Below, one piece after another: positions 9,538 through 18,538 of a stretch of 64,000 nucleotides of DNA. Positions within the stretch are counted from its first letter, which is position 1. The number at the start of each line of letters is the position of its first letter. The notes below the pieces were generated by a model. The model was not told the DNA's origin. It worked only from the letters and a program-made list of their open reading frames with translations, and searched no databases. Location of the stretch: assembly GCF_029623345.1 (NCBI RefSeq), contig NZ_JAPYKH010000001.1, positions 248,001 through 312,000 of the forward strand. Reading direction: 5' to 3'. The stretch is from Sphingomonas phyllosphaerae. Its GTDB lineage: Bacteria > Pseudomonadota > Alphaproteobacteria > Sphingomonadales > Sphingomonadaceae. Position numbers and translations under genes: made by a program.

Positions 9538-9987
9538 TCACCCCGCCGGCCGCGTCGCGATCAGCGCGTTGGACACCATCATTAACACCGCGACGTCGTG
9601 CTGGTTGAAGGCGGTGAGGCGGCTCTTGTAGATCCCCATCTCGGGTCGGGAGCGTGAGACGCGCTTGTCGAGCACCTTGGTCTCGCAGCGTAGCCGGTCG
9701 CCGGGATAGACCGGCGTGAGCCAGCGCAGCTCGTCGATGCCGGGCGATCCGAGCCCCGCCTGCTCGACCGCGTGGAGGTGCTCGACCAGCATCGCCATCA
9801 CCATTGCGCAGCTATGCCAGCCGCTCGCCGAAAGCCGACCGAAATGGGTCGCCGCTGCGGCCTCGTCGGAGAGGTGAAACGGCTGGGGATCATATTTGCG
9901 AGCGAACTCGACCACGTCGTCGCGCGTGACCGCATAGTCGCCGAAGCGAGCGGTCGCGCCGACCCTGATGTCCTCGAAATATTGCAC
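9538..9987 (-). CDS. MaoC family dehydratase
   Basis: 149-residue hot-dog fold protein of the R-specific enoyl-CoA hydratase (MaoC) group. The N-terminal FEDIRVGATARFGDYAVT, the family D-x-x-P-x-H core as KYDPQPFHLSDEAA, and GRLSASGWH are visible. It probably acts on a 2-enoyl-CoA thioester in the cytoplasm. It is 71 bases downstream of the phosphodiesterase gene with no functional link apparent. Confidence 0.88.
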   Translation of the reverse strand: MQYFEDIRVGATARFGDYAVTRDDVVEFARKYDPQPFHLSDEAAAATHFGRLSASGWHSCAMVMAMLVEHLHAVEQAGLGSPGIDELRWLTPVYPGDRLRCETKVLDKRVSRSRPEMGIYKSRLTAFNQHDVAVLMMVSNALIATRPAG

Positions 9988-10058
9988 CCGCGCCGCTCTC
10001 CTCTCGCGATCTCATATCGCCAGATCTCCGGCGTTGGTTCAAGCAGCGGTGGCGCTGG

Positions 10059-11387
10059 TCAGCGCCGCAGCACGCGGCGGAACGGTGCGTCATCGCCGTC
10101 GAGCCCAACGCCGGCAGGCAGGCCGAGCAGGTCGCGCAGCAGCGGCGCCACGTCGGTGTTGTCGAAGGTCGGCAGCCGCTGGCCCGCGGCAAAGGACGGC
10201 CCGTTGGCGATGAATAGCGCGCGCATGTCGGGTGAGTCATTGTCATAGCCGTGCGCGCCGCGGTGGGTGGCCTCGTCCGTCTTGCCATTGGCGAGGATCC
10301 AGCCGCCCGCAGCGCCGTCCTCGGCCAGGCAGAGGAAGGCAGGCACGCGCGCGTTACGGCCATAGTGGACGCGCGCCGGCAGCGCCTCCTTGCGCCAGCA
10401 GGTCATATGCGGGTGGGGGCGCAGCAGCGCCTGCGCGACCGCGGCGTCGCGCCCCGGCAGCGGCGCGAAGGTCGCATAGGGGCCGCTCTCGACCACCCGG
10501 GCGTCGGTCGGCGGGACGATCGAGTCGATCGCGATACGCCGCTCGGGCGCGATCGGCGCCATGCCATGGTCGGAGACGATCACGAGATTGGCGGGCTGGC
10601 CTAGCGCGCCAAGACCGTCCACCAGTCGACCGATGCTCGCGTCGGCCGCGGCGGCCGCGGATAGGGCACGCGGATCGGCGGGGCCGTAGTCATGGCCGGC
10701 GGTATCGACCTCGTCAAAGTAGAGCGTGACGAAGCGCGGCCGCGTCTCGGCGGGGCGTCGCAGCCAGTCGAGCACCGCGTCGACGCGCTGCCGGTCATTC
10801 ACCGCCTCGTTATACTGCTGCCAGTCGCGCGGGCGCGTGCCGACATCCGCGTGCGGGCGGGCGGGGTCGCGCGTGCCGCCCCAGGCGACGTTCGAGCCCG
10901 GCCAGAACATCGTCGCGGTCGGGATCCCGGCGCGCTCGGCGGTGACCCACAGCGGCTCCGCGGCGTTCCACCAGAACGGGTCGTCGGTCGCCATAGTGAA
11001 GGTCTCACCCGGCCGTGCCCGATCCTCCATCCGGTTGGCGACGATCCCGTGCCGGTCCGGCACCAGCCCGGTGACGAGCGTCCAGTGATTGGGGAAGGTC
11101 TTGGACGGGAAGGACGGTCGCATCGCCGCGCTGACTCCGCCGGCCGCTAGCGCCGAGAGCCGCGGCGTGACGCCGCGCTCGAGATAGTCGGGGCGGAAGC
11201 CGTCGATGGACACGAGGATCGTCACCGGGGCGTGAACGACCGGATGCGCCGCTGTCGCTGCCGCATGCGCGGGAGCAGCACGTGGTGGGGCGGGCGCGGT
11301 CACCGGCGGCAAGGCGGGCGGCACATGGGGATAGGCGCAGCCGCCGAGAGCGAAGGGCGCGGCGGCCAGAAGCGATCGGAGCGTCAT
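10059..11387 (-). CDS. ectonucleotide pyrophosphatase/phosphodiesterase family lipoprotein
   Basis: 442-residue alkaline-phosphatase-superfamily enzyme. A lipoprotein signal ends at LGGC (Cys17). Metal and catalytic motifs of the NPP family are present: ILVSIDGFRPDY, the nucleophile threonine in SKTFPNHWTL, DEVDTAGHDYG, VSDHGM, and a later HGYDN. It should hydrolyse nucleotide pyrophosphate or phosphodiester bonds in the periplasm; the substrate is unknown. The ATG at 11387 leaves a normal signal peptide. Confidence 0.9.
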   Translation of the reverse strand: MTLRSLLAAAPFALGGCAYPHVPPALPPVTAPAPPRAAPAHAAATAAHPVVHAPVTILVSIDGFRPDYLERGVTPRLSALAAGGVSAAMRPSFPSKTFPNHWTLVTGLVPDRHGIVANRMEDRARPGETFTMATDDPFWWNAAEPLWVTAERAGIPTATMFWPGSNVAWGGTRDPARPHADVGTRPRDWQQYNEAVNDRQRVDAVLDWLRRPAETRPRFVTLYFDEVDTAGHDYGPADPRALSAAAAADASIGRLVDGLGALGQPANLVIVSDHGMAPIAPERRIAIDSIVPPTDARVVESGPYATFAPLPGRDAAVAQALLRPHPHMTCWRKEALPARVHYGRNARVPAFLCLAEDGAAGGWILANGKTDEATHRGAHGYDNDSPDMRALFIANGPSFAAGQRLPTFDNTDVAPLLRDLLGLPAGVGLDGDDAPFRRVLRR

Positions 11388-11470
11388 GCTGCGTGCTTAC
11401 GCCGCTGTGATGACGGCGAGAAGTCTCGCGACGACGGGGGGCGTCGCCGCGAGAACTCTGGCTAAGGCGA

Positions 11471-12934
11471 CTAGAGCCCGACCGCGAACTTGGCGAATAG
11501 CGTCCAACTCACCGGCGAGTCGCCATAGGCCGCGTCCAGCGCCGCGGGCTTGGCATAGGCCGCGACCGTGCCGGCCAGCGCGACGCCGAGCGGCCCGATG
11601 ATCGGCAATCGATAGGCATAGCCCGCCTCCGCCTTGGTGACGCGGAAGCGACGGTCGTGCAGCGGATCATCGTGATCGGGGAAAAGTTCGTCGTTGGCGA
11701 CATTCTCCACCCGCGCGAAGACGGCGTGGCGCGGCGTCAGCTCGTAGGTCGCCTCGGCGAGGAAGGCGTCGAGTACGTCACCCGGTTGGCGATCCTTGCG
11801 CGACCAGGCCAGCGTCGTGGCCAGTCCGGCGCGCGCATATTGCATGCTCGCCGTGGTGCGGTCCTCGTCCTCGCCGGGATGAAGCGCCTCGGGCTGTTTT
11901 AGGCGACCGTGGCTGACCTGTAGCGCGATATAGGGCGACGGCGTCCAGGTGCCGCGCACGCTCCACGAGTCGAGCCGCACGGGATCGAAGCCCCAGCGCC
12001 GCTCATCGGGTTCGCGGCCCTTGAACCACGACCCTTCCAGCTGAAGCTTCGGCGCGGAGACGCCCGCGGTGAGCACGCCATAGGTGATGTGGGTCGAGTC
12101 GAACCAGTGATGCGTGATCGGCGACATCGGCAGGTAGCGCGCCGAGCCGCGGTGCATGAAGGCACTCGGGCCCAGTGCGGGTTCGCCGACGGGCGCGGCG
12201 TAGACGAACAGGCTGGTGTCGCCGCCGAGCCGATAGTCGATCCGCGCGGCCAGCTCCATGAAGAGGTCGTGCGGATGCTGGCGGTCGACCAGCGCGCGGC
12301 CGTTCGCGGTCTCGCCGGTGGCGAAGAGGTTGGGATAGCCGCGCGCGCCCATCGCCGGCTCCAGGCTGCCCATGCCGCGGAGTTGAAGGTGGACACGATC
12401 GGTCAGGTCGTTGTCGGCCATGATCATGGCCATGGATTGCACGTAGGCGCCGTCACCGCCGCGCGGGCCGCCCTGATCGGTGACCATCGTCCAGGCGTAG
12501 CCGTGCGCCATCAGCATCCAGTCGCCGGCGTGGAGCATCGCGCCGCGCATCGGCCCCTCGCCGGCGGGATTGCGCGCGGTGCCGCTGCCGGGCGTGTACC
12601 AGCCGGCGGCGGTGCCCATGGTCATGCCGGTCATGGCGGCACCCTCGGGCGCGTGGGCGAGGGCGGCGTCGGACGCGTCCCGCCACTCGGGCGGCGCGGT
12701 GACCGCCGGCCTCATGTGGTCCATGCCGGCGCGATCGTGGGACGTGCCTGAAGCGTCCGGCGTCATGGCGGCATGGCCCATCGCGCTATGGTCCATCATG
12801 TCGACGTCGCCCGCAGCGGAGCCGGGCGTGGGCGAGGGCTCCTGCGCGGTGACGGGCGGATGGTGCTGTGCCGACGCGAGCGTCGGGCACAAGGCAGCGG
12901 CCGCGGCGGCGGCACGCAAGGTGTGGCGGAACAT
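11471..12934 (-). CDS. His/Met-rich outer-membrane beta-barrel protein, probably metal-linked
   Basis: 487-residue exported protein with a signal peptide (cleavage near LASAQ). A His/Met-rich N-terminal segment (about residues 25-125: HHPP, MMDHSAMGHAAM, HDRAGMDHM, MTGMTMG) precedes a region rich in alternating aromatic/polar strands typical of an outer-membrane barrel, ending FAKFAVGL. The Met/His clusters resemble copper-binding stretches. I do not recognise a named family with certainty; similar proteins often accompany copper-resistance genes. The small Cys protein at 12987-13289 lies 52 bases upstream on the same strand. Confidence 0.7.
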   Translation of the reverse strand: MFRHTLRAAAAAAALCPTLASAQHHPPVTAQEPSPTPGSAAGDVDMMDHSAMGHAAMTPDASGTSHDRAGMDHMRPAVTAPPEWRDASDAALAHAPEGAAMTGMTMGTAAGWYTPGSGTARNPAGEGPMRGAMLHAGDWMLMAHGYAWTMVTDQGGPRGGDGAYVQSMAMIMADNDLTDRVHLQLRGMGSLEPAMGARGYPNLFATGETANGRALVDRQHPHDLFMELAARIDYRLGGDTSLFVYAAPVGEPALGPSAFMHRGSARYLPMSPITHHWFDSTHITYGVLTAGVSAPKLQLEGSWFKGREPDERRWGFDPVRLDSWSVRGTWTPSPYIALQVSHGRLKQPEALHPGEDEDRTTASMQYARAGLATTLAWSRKDRQPGDVLDAFLAEATYELTPRHAVFARVENVANDELFPDHDDPLHDRRFRVTKAEAGYAYRLPIIGPLGVALAGTVAAYAKPAALDAAYGDSPVSWTLFAKFAVGL

Positions 12935-12986
12935 CGATATTCTCCGATTGCAGACGTGACGGGCCGGGGCGCAGCACCCCGGTGAG

Positions 12987-13289
12987 TCACCCCGCGCGCG
13001 GAGGCGGGGAGAGCGGCACCAGCAACGCGCCGGCGGTCATGCTCGTGCGCATCGGCGGTCGTGGCCGGTCGGCCGGTCGCCACGGCGACGCGACGACGCC
13101 GCCCGCGAGATCGAGCGGAGGCACGCAGCCGAGGCAATCGTGCGACGCCACGGTCGCGGGGGTAGCGGGCCGATGCTCGTGACGCTGCATCGTCGCCGTT
13201 ACCGCGGCGGAGGTCTCGTGGCACGCCGGCACAGCGCTCGCTGGGAGCGCGAGCAGCAGCGCGAGGAGGGAGACGAGCAGCCGCAGCAT
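12987..13289 (-). CDS. small secreted cysteine protein upstream of the His/Met-rich OMP
   Basis: 100-residue protein with a strong signal peptide (LRLLVSLLALLLALPASA). The mature part carries PACHE (Cys23-His24), HEHR and DCLGC (Cys52, Cys55) before PPLDLA, a plausible metal-binding set resembling the DUF2946-like small proteins found next to copper genes. The start ATG is at 13289; the longer upstream frame has no coding character. It probably forms an operon with the downstream outer-membrane gene. Confidence 0.62.
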   Translation of the reverse strand: MLRLLVSLLALLLALPASAVPACHETSAAVTATMQRHEHRPATPATVASHDCLGCVPPLDLAGGVVASPWRPADRPRPPMRTSMTAGALLVPLSPPPRAG

Positions 13290-13365
13290 CGCCGTGGCTC
13301 TAGCCGGTCGCGCGCGCTCGCGCCAGCCGGCGGGAACGAGCGGCGCACTGGTGCTTTGTCCCACC

Positions 13366-13623
13366 ATGCGCACGCTTCCTTTCCTGCTTCTCCTCTCGCT
13401 GGCGGCCTGTGGTAGCGGCGGCAAGGAAGGCGGCGGCAACCAGGCGGCGCCCGCGCCGAGCCCGACCGGCCCCGCGCCCAAGACGCCGGTGATGCAGATC
13501 ACCCCCGCGCCCGGCAACCAGGCGGAGTGGATGGAGCCGCGCGACGCGCCCGGCGCGCCGACCAGCGCGCCTTACGCCAATCTGCTCGATCAGCCGGTCG
13601 TGAAAGGTCCGCCCGCCAAATAG
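13366..13623 (+). CDS. small proline/alanine-rich lipoprotein
   Basis: 85-residue lipoprotein: signal RTLPFLLLLSL ending in lipobox LAAC (Cys15), then a Gly/Pro/Ala-rich linker and a short tail containing YANLLDQPVVKGPPAK. No enzymatic motif. The 3' end overlaps, antiparallel, the end of the neighbouring pseudogene. Function unknown. Confidence 0.7.
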   Translation: MRTLPFLLLLSLAACGSGGKEGGGNQAAPAPSPTGPAPKTPVMQITPAPGNQAEWMEPRDAPGAPTSAPYANLLDQPVVKGPPAK

Positions 13624-13958
13624 CGGTACGTGACGAACAGCACGAAGAGCGCGAACCCTGCCTGGATCGGGACCGCCGCGGCGAAAGCATCGTAGCGGAG
13701 AACGCGCCAGGCATAGCCGTTCACCGCCTCGTCCGCCGTCATCAGCAGGCTTGCCGCCATCAGGCCAGCGCACCGTTGCCATGCGAGCAGCGCGATGACG
13801 GCGAGGTCGATCGGCAGCAGCGCGTTCCAGAACAGCCGGAACGCTGGTGAGCCGAACTGTTAGGGCCACCAGCCGAGATGCAGGAAGTCGGCCGCGTGGA
13901 AGGCGGCGCCAATCGCGAGACCGAGCGCCTCCAGTGCTACCGGCCGCCGGGACGTCAC
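13590..13958 (-). pseudogene. membrane protein gene interrupted by an in-frame TAA
   Basis: A single frame starts at GTG 13958, which overlaps the ychF stop (GTGA), and reads 32 codons ending HAADFLHLGWWP. It meets TAA at 13862-13860, then continues in the same frame as QFGSPAFRLFWNALLPIDLAV and further hydrophobic segments to a TGA at 13590. Both halves together look like one ~122-residue protein with about four membrane helices. The TAA is probably a TAC/TAT (Tyr) to stop change. Without readthrough the product is a 32-residue stub. Confidence 0.68.
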
Positions 13959-15055
13959 ACGTTGAAGCGGAACAGCATCACGTCGCCATCGTGGACGACA
14001 TATTCTTTGCCCTCCTGGCGCAGCTTGCCAGCGTCGCGCGCGCCGGCCTCGCCGCCGCAGGCGACGTAATCGTCGAACGCGATCGTCTCGGCGCGGATGA
14101 AGCCGCGCTCGAAATCGGAGTGGATCGCGCCGGCCGCCTGCGGCGCCTTGGAACCCGCCTCGATCGTCCAGGCGCGCGCTTCCTTCGGCCCGACGGTGAA
14201 AAAGGTGAGCAGGTGGAGCAGCTCGTAGCCGGCGCGAATCACGCGCGCGAGCCCGGTCTCCTCCAATCCCAGCTCGGACAGGAACTCGCCGCGCTCGTCC
14301 GCGGGCATGGTCGCGATTTCGGCCTCGATCGCGGCGGAGACCACCACCGCCTGTGCGCCCTCGGCCGCTGCCTTGGCGAAGACGCGCGCGGAATAATCGT
14401 TGCCTGCGGCGGCATGCTCTTCGTTGACGTTGCAGACGTACAGCACGGGCTTGGCGGTGAGCAGCTGCGCCTGGTCGAGCACGCGCGCTTCCTCGGCGTC
14501 GTTCGCCTCGGTCAGCCGAGCGGGCTTGCCGTCGCGCAACAGGTCGAGCGCGCGGCCGAGCACGACCGCGCCAAGCTTAGCCTCCTTGTCGCCCTGCTGG
14601 CCCTTCTTGGCGAGATTGGGGACGCGCTTCTCTAGGCTCTCGAGGTCGGACAGCATCAGCTCGGTCTCGACCGTCTCGGCATCGGCAATCGGGTCGACGC
14701 GGTTGTCGACGTGCTGGATGTCGTCGTTCTCGAAGCAGCGCAGCACGTGGACGATCGCATCGACCTCGCGGATGTTGCCGAGGAACTGGTTGCCCAGCCC
14801 TTCGCCCTTGCTGGCGCCGCGCACCAGCCCGGCGATGTCGACGAAGCCGAGCTGGGTCTCGATCACCTTGCCCGACTTGGCGATCTCGGCCAGCTTCTCC
14901 AGCCGTGGATCGGGCACGCCGACGTTGCCGACGTTCGGCTCGATCGTGCAGAACGGATAATTGGCGGCCTGCGCCGCGGCCGTCTCGGTCAGCGCGTTGA
15001 AGAGGGTGGACTTGCCGACGTTGGGCAGGCCCACGATGCCGCAGCGGAAACCCAT
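13955..15055 (-). CDS. ychF: redox-regulated ATPase YchF
   Basis: 366-residue Obg-family P-loop protein that prefers ATP and associates with ribosomes. The P-loop is GLPNVGKSTLFNAL, the switch region is FVDIAGLVRGASKGEGLGNQ, and the C-terminal TGS-like part contains FFTVGPKEARAWTI and ends RQEGKEYVVHDGDVMLFRFNV-like. The length is standard. The interrupted membrane-protein gene follows with a four-base overlap. Confidence 0.95.
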   Translation of the reverse strand: MGFRCGIVGLPNVGKSTLFNALTETAAAQAANYPFCTIEPNVGNVGVPDPRLEKLAEIAKSGKVIETQLGFVDIAGLVRGASKGEGLGNQFLGNIREVDAIVHVLRCFENDDIQHVDNRVDPIADAETVETELMLSDLESLEKRVPNLAKKGQQGDKEAKLGAVVLGRALDLLRDGKPARLTEANDAEEARVLDQAQLLTAKPVLYVCNVNEEHAAAGNDYSARVFAKAAAEGAQAVVVSAAIEAEIATMPADERGEFLSELGLEETGLARVIRAGYELLHLLTFFTVGPKEARAWTIEAGSKAPQAAGAIHSDFERGFIRAETIAFDDYVACGGEAGARDAGKLRQEGKEYVVHDGDVMLFRFNV

Positions 15056-15158
15056 GGGAAGAACCTGTGTGATGGGGAAAGCGCGCCAGATAGGCGAGGG
15101 GCGCGCCGCTGGCTAGGCCATGCTTTCCCCGACGCCGCGCAGCCTTTAACAGGAACGT

Positions 15159-15755
15159 ATGAGCGACGAGATCAGCGTGGCGGCGGCGCGTCCCCTGCGC
15201 CGCGACGCGCAGGCGCGCCGCGACGCGCTGATCGCGGCGGCGCGGCTGTGTTTCGCGCGCGCGGGCTATTTCGTGCCGCTGGAGGACATTGCCGACGCCG
15301 CCGGCGTGGGGCGCGGCACCTTCTACCGCAATTTCAAGGATCGCATGGCGCTGGCGCTGGCGGTGTTCGAGCAGGAGGTCGAGCGCATGCGGGCGCGGCT
15401 CGACCCGGCGCTGCCGCTCGACGAGGCGCTGACCCAGGTCGTCTTGGACGGTGCCGAAACCGCGACGCTGTTCGCCAGGCTCGCACTCGACATGCCCCGC
15501 GACGGTGCGGATCGCGCCGCCTTCGACGGGTTGCGCCAGCGGCTCGAGCGGTTGTTCGAGCCGATTGCGGCGCGCGCCCACCGCGATGGAACCCTCGCGC
15601 CCGAGCTTGGCGCGCGCGACCTGGTGCTGGCGATGCGGATGCTGAGCGGACTGCTGCTCAAGCACAACAATGCTGCGGAGCGGCGCCAGCAGATCGACGA
15701 TGCGTTGCGGCTGCTGCTAGCGGGGTTACGGCCGCGGTCGATATCAAGATCTTAA
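15159..15755 (+). CDS. TetR/AcrR family transcriptional regulator
   Basis: 198-residue regulator. The N-terminal helix-turn-helix is typical (ARRDALIAAARLCFARAGY, then IADAAGVGRGTFYRNFKDR, about residues 20-65). The C-terminal ligand domain is unassigned. It is divergent from ychF. The target gene is unknown. Confidence 0.9.
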   Translation: MSDEISVAAARPLRRDAQARRDALIAAARLCFARAGYFVPLEDIADAAGVGRGTFYRNFKDRMALALAVFEQEVERMRARLDPALPLDEALTQVVLDGAETATLFARLALDMPRDGADRAAFDGLRQRLERLFEPIAARAHRDGTLAPELGARDLVLAMRMLSGLLLKHNNAAERRQQIDDALRLLLAGLRPRSISRS

Positions 15756-15984
15756 AGGTATTATATCGTGTAAACTCGCGATTGTAGCCGGCCAGAGCCC
15801 ACGATCGTTGCGTCATAGCGGTGAATCTGGTGGCGTGGAGCCATCCCCGGGGCGCTGCTGCTCCTCTATATAGTCGTACAGCTACGGAGTACCTCGCGCG
15901 GCACTGTTTGTTTCGGATGTTCGTCGACTAGGCTCCGCTGTATAGTCATCCCGGCCATGGTCGGGAGCAGATCGGGGAGCGACC

Positions 15985-16890
15985 ATGAGCATCGTGACAG
16001 CAATCAGCGCGGCACGGCCCGTGCAACATGTACCGGAATATGTTGACCCTTCCGCTTTTGCGTTCGCACGCGGCGAGTGGGGGCGGGCGTCTTATGCCAC
16101 GTTCCTGGACGCAGCGTCACGGCCCTCCCGGCTTGCGGCGAGTGGCATGGCGGCGACGGAAACGCCCTTGGCTCATCGCGACGACGGCGAGGCCAAGCGG
16201 CGCCTGGCCGTGATGGAGGAGGTGGCGGCTCGTCTCGCTAAGCTCGCCGAGTCGGATCGCAGGAACCTGGCGGTTCGTGCCCTTGAGGCCCTGCGGCAGA
16301 AGCTGGTCGTTCTGAAGATGCAAGCGATGGCGGCGATCCTGCGTGGCGATCGCGGCGCGGCGCTCGCGCTGGCGGACGAACTCGAAGATCTTGCGCGCGC
16401 CATGACGGCGGCCGAGCGCGACTGCGCCACGGCGGGAAGTGGCGGTGTCGACGTGATCGACTCCGTCCCCATCCTGGGTCCGCAGACGCCGCACAAGGAC
16501 GATGCACCGCCACTGGCGGGTGAGGCGGCGCTCGAGATGTCTCTTCAGTCGGCGCCGACGACGCTGGATAATCCCTCCGGCGATGCGGAAGCGGTCGCGC
16601 GCGCGGCGGCCTCGGTGCGCTCCATCGGGGAGGAGCACGATCTGCGCGAGCTCAGCACGAGGCTGGTGAAGCGCTCCTCGGCGCTTCTTCCCCTGTTTGA
16701 CACGAGCGATGGTCCGGACGCGGTGGCGAGTGAGGCCGCCGGTCTGATCCGCTCGCTGCGGCGCGCTGGTCATCGCCCCGAGCGGCGGCACGGCGAGATC
16801 GACGCCAGCGCCCGTATGGACGCGAGCGCCATCGCCGCCTCGCTGGGCAAGGCGGGGCTATTGAGCGTGGCGGAAGTCAGCGTGGCGTGA
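15985..16890 (+). CDS. hypothetical protein with coiled-coil segments
   Basis: 301 residues, no signal peptide and no membrane helix. Helical, charged segments occur at about residues 65-145 (EAKRRLAVMEEVAARLAKLAE ... ADELEDLARAMTAAE) and 200-260, separated by a flexible Pro/Ser linker. The upstream GGGGAG at 15974-15979 supports the ATG. It stands alone between a TetR gene and the efflux operon on the opposite strand. I do not recognise a family. Confidence 0.72.
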   Translation: MSIVTAISAARPVQHVPEYVDPSAFAFARGEWGRASYATFLDAASRPSRLAASGMAATETPLAHRDDGEAKRRLAVMEEVAARLAKLAESDRRNLAVRALEALRQKLVVLKMQAMAAILRGDRGAALALADELEDLARAMTAAERDCATAGSGGVDVIDSVPILGPQTPHKDDAPPLAGEAALEMSLQSAPTTLDNPSGDAEAVARAAASVRSIGEEHDLRELSTRLVKRSSALLPLFDTSDGPDAVASEAAGLIRSLRRAGHRPERRHGEIDASARMDASAIAASLGKAGLLSVAEVSVA

Positions 16891-17005
16891 CGCGGGCCGC
16901 GGCACGCTTCCTTCAGGTGAGCGTGTCGCGACCTACCGGACCGCTTGTCGCGCGAAGAGCGATCGCGAAGGGCGAGCTACCCTCGCAGCACCGCGGACGT
17001 GTTGG

Positions 17006-18538
17006 TCAGCCGCCTGTGGTCGGTGCACTCGCGTCACTCTGCCCGGATCTCTGAGCGCCGGCGGCCGTTGGCGGTGTCGGTTCGCTCCAGCCTAGCCCGA
17101 GGCTCTTCTGTACCGTGATGTAGCTGTCGGTCAGCTGCGCCCTGGCCTGCGCCACGGCGATGGCGGCGGATAGGCGCTGGCGCTCGACGTCGAGCTGATC
17201 GATCACGTTGCTTGTCCCGGCCTCGACGCGCTGGCCGTTGAGCGACGCGGCCCGAGCGGCGGACTGTTCGGCGCGGAGCAGCTGCGCATATTGCAGCCGC
17301 GTGTTGCCGAAGCGCGAGAGGCTGGTCTCGGCATCCTGCAGCGCCTCGAGCACGCGCTCGCGATATTGTGCGGCGGCGAGGTCGCGTTGCGCCTCGGACT
17401 GGTCGATCGCGGCGCGGGTGCGGCCGAAGTCGAGGAAGGACCAACTCAGCATCGGCGCGACCAAGGCAGTGAGCTTGTTAGGATCGACCACGTCGCCGAT
17501 CTTGGTGCCGCCGAGCCCGAAGATGCCGAGGAAGCTCAGCGAGGGAAACAGCTTGGCGGTGTTCACCCCGATCTGCGCGTTGCTCGCGGCGAGCGCGCGT
17601 TCGGCCGAACGGATGTCGGGTCGGTGTGCGATCAACGCCGCGGGATCGCCGATCGGCACCTCTGCGGGTGGCAACGGCACGGGCATGGCGGTCGTCAGCG
17701 TCTGGTCGAGCGCGCCCGGTGTCCGGCCGGTCAGTACCGCGAGCTGGTCGAGATATTGCGCCACCTGCGCGCCGAGCGGGATGCGCTGTGCGTCGGTGCT
17801 CTCGAGCTGGTTCTGCAACCGTTCGACCTGGAGCTGCGACGCCGCGCCCGCGGCATAGCGCTGCTGGGTGAGCTCGAGCTGGCGCTGCTGCAGCCGGCTC
17901 GACTCGGCGTTGAGGCGCACGCGTTCCTGTACGTCGCGCAGGCCGACATAGGCCTGTGCCACCTGGGCGGAGAGGCTCACCTGCGCGTCGGCCAGATCGG
18001 CGAACCGCTCCTCCACCGTCGCGCGCGCGCCCTCGATGCCACGGCGGCGCGCGCCGAACAGGTCGGGCTCCCACGAGGCGGTGCCGCCGAGATTATAGAA
18101 GTTGACGGCGCTGCTGTCCGAGCCACCCGAGGAGCCCTCGCCGCCCGCGTCCCCGCTGCCCCCGCCGAGCGCGGTGCCAGGCAGGCGCGCGTGGAGGTAG
18201 GTGGCGCTCGGGCTGATGCTCGGCAGCTGGTTGGCGCGCTGAGTGCGCAGCCGCGCACCGGCCTCGCGGATGCGCGCCTGCGCCGCGTCGATCGTCGGAC
18301 TATGTGCGAGCGCGTCGTCGACCAAGGTGGTCAGCGTCGTGTCCCCAAGCGCCTCCCACCAGCGCGCCACGCCCGGCCCAGGGCGGAGCGCCGGATCGCC
18401 GGCGCGGACGAAGCGGCCGCGCTGCACCGCGTCCGCCGCGGTCGCGGGCGGGCCGTGATAGTCGGGACCAACGGTGCAGGCGCCGAGCAGTGCCAGCGGC
18501 AGCAGCGCGAGAGCGGGGAGGGGAGCGTGTCGCATCAA
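17006..18538 (-). CDS. outer-membrane efflux lipoprotein (OprM/NodT family)
   Basis: 510-residue TolC-type channel. The lipobox LLGAC puts the lipidated Cys at 21, followed by TVGPDY, the classic start of the family. Two long helical repeats give the OEP duplications (about residues 60-270 and 290-490). It is the last gene of the emrA-emrB-oprM set; its ATG overlaps the emrB stop. It would complete a three-part pump across both membranes. Confidence 0.93.
   Translation of the reverse strand: MMRHAPLPALALLPLALLGACTVGPDYHGPPATAADAVQRGRFVRAGDPALRPGPGVARWWEALGDTTLTTLVDDALAHSPTIDAAQARIREAGARLRTQRANQLPSISPSATYLHARLPGTALGGGSGDAGGEGSSGGSDSSAVNFYNLGGTASWEPDLFGARRRGIEGARATVEERFADLADAQVSLSAQVAQAYVGLRDVQERVRLNAESSRLQQRQLELTQQRYAAGAASQLQVERLQNQLESTDAQRIPLGAQVAQYLDQLAVLTGRTPGALDQTLTTAMPVPLPPAEVPIGDPAALIAHRPDIRSAERALAASNAQIGVNTAKLFPSLSFLGIFGLGGTKIGDVVDPNKLTALVAPMLSWSFLDFGRTRAAIDQSEAQRDLAAAQYRERVLEALQDAETSLSRFGNTRLQYAQLLRAEQSAARAASLNGQRVEAGTSNVIDQLDVERQRLSAAIAVAQARAQLTDSYITVQKSLGLGWSEPTPPTAAGAQRSGQSDASAPTTGG

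Noticed and set aside
10251..11150. Several plus-strand frames inside the phosphodiesterase gene
   Set aside because: All lie opposite a gene with complete catalytic motifs and show shadow composition.
13300..13869. 189-codon minus-strand frame opposite the small lipoprotein
   Set aside because: Arg-rich and without hydrophobic pattern; a neighbouring frame reads as a membrane protein broken by one stop and explains the region better.
16891..17005. Possible small RNA in the gap before the efflux operon
   Set aside because: No stable hairpin with a T-run or promoter is visible.
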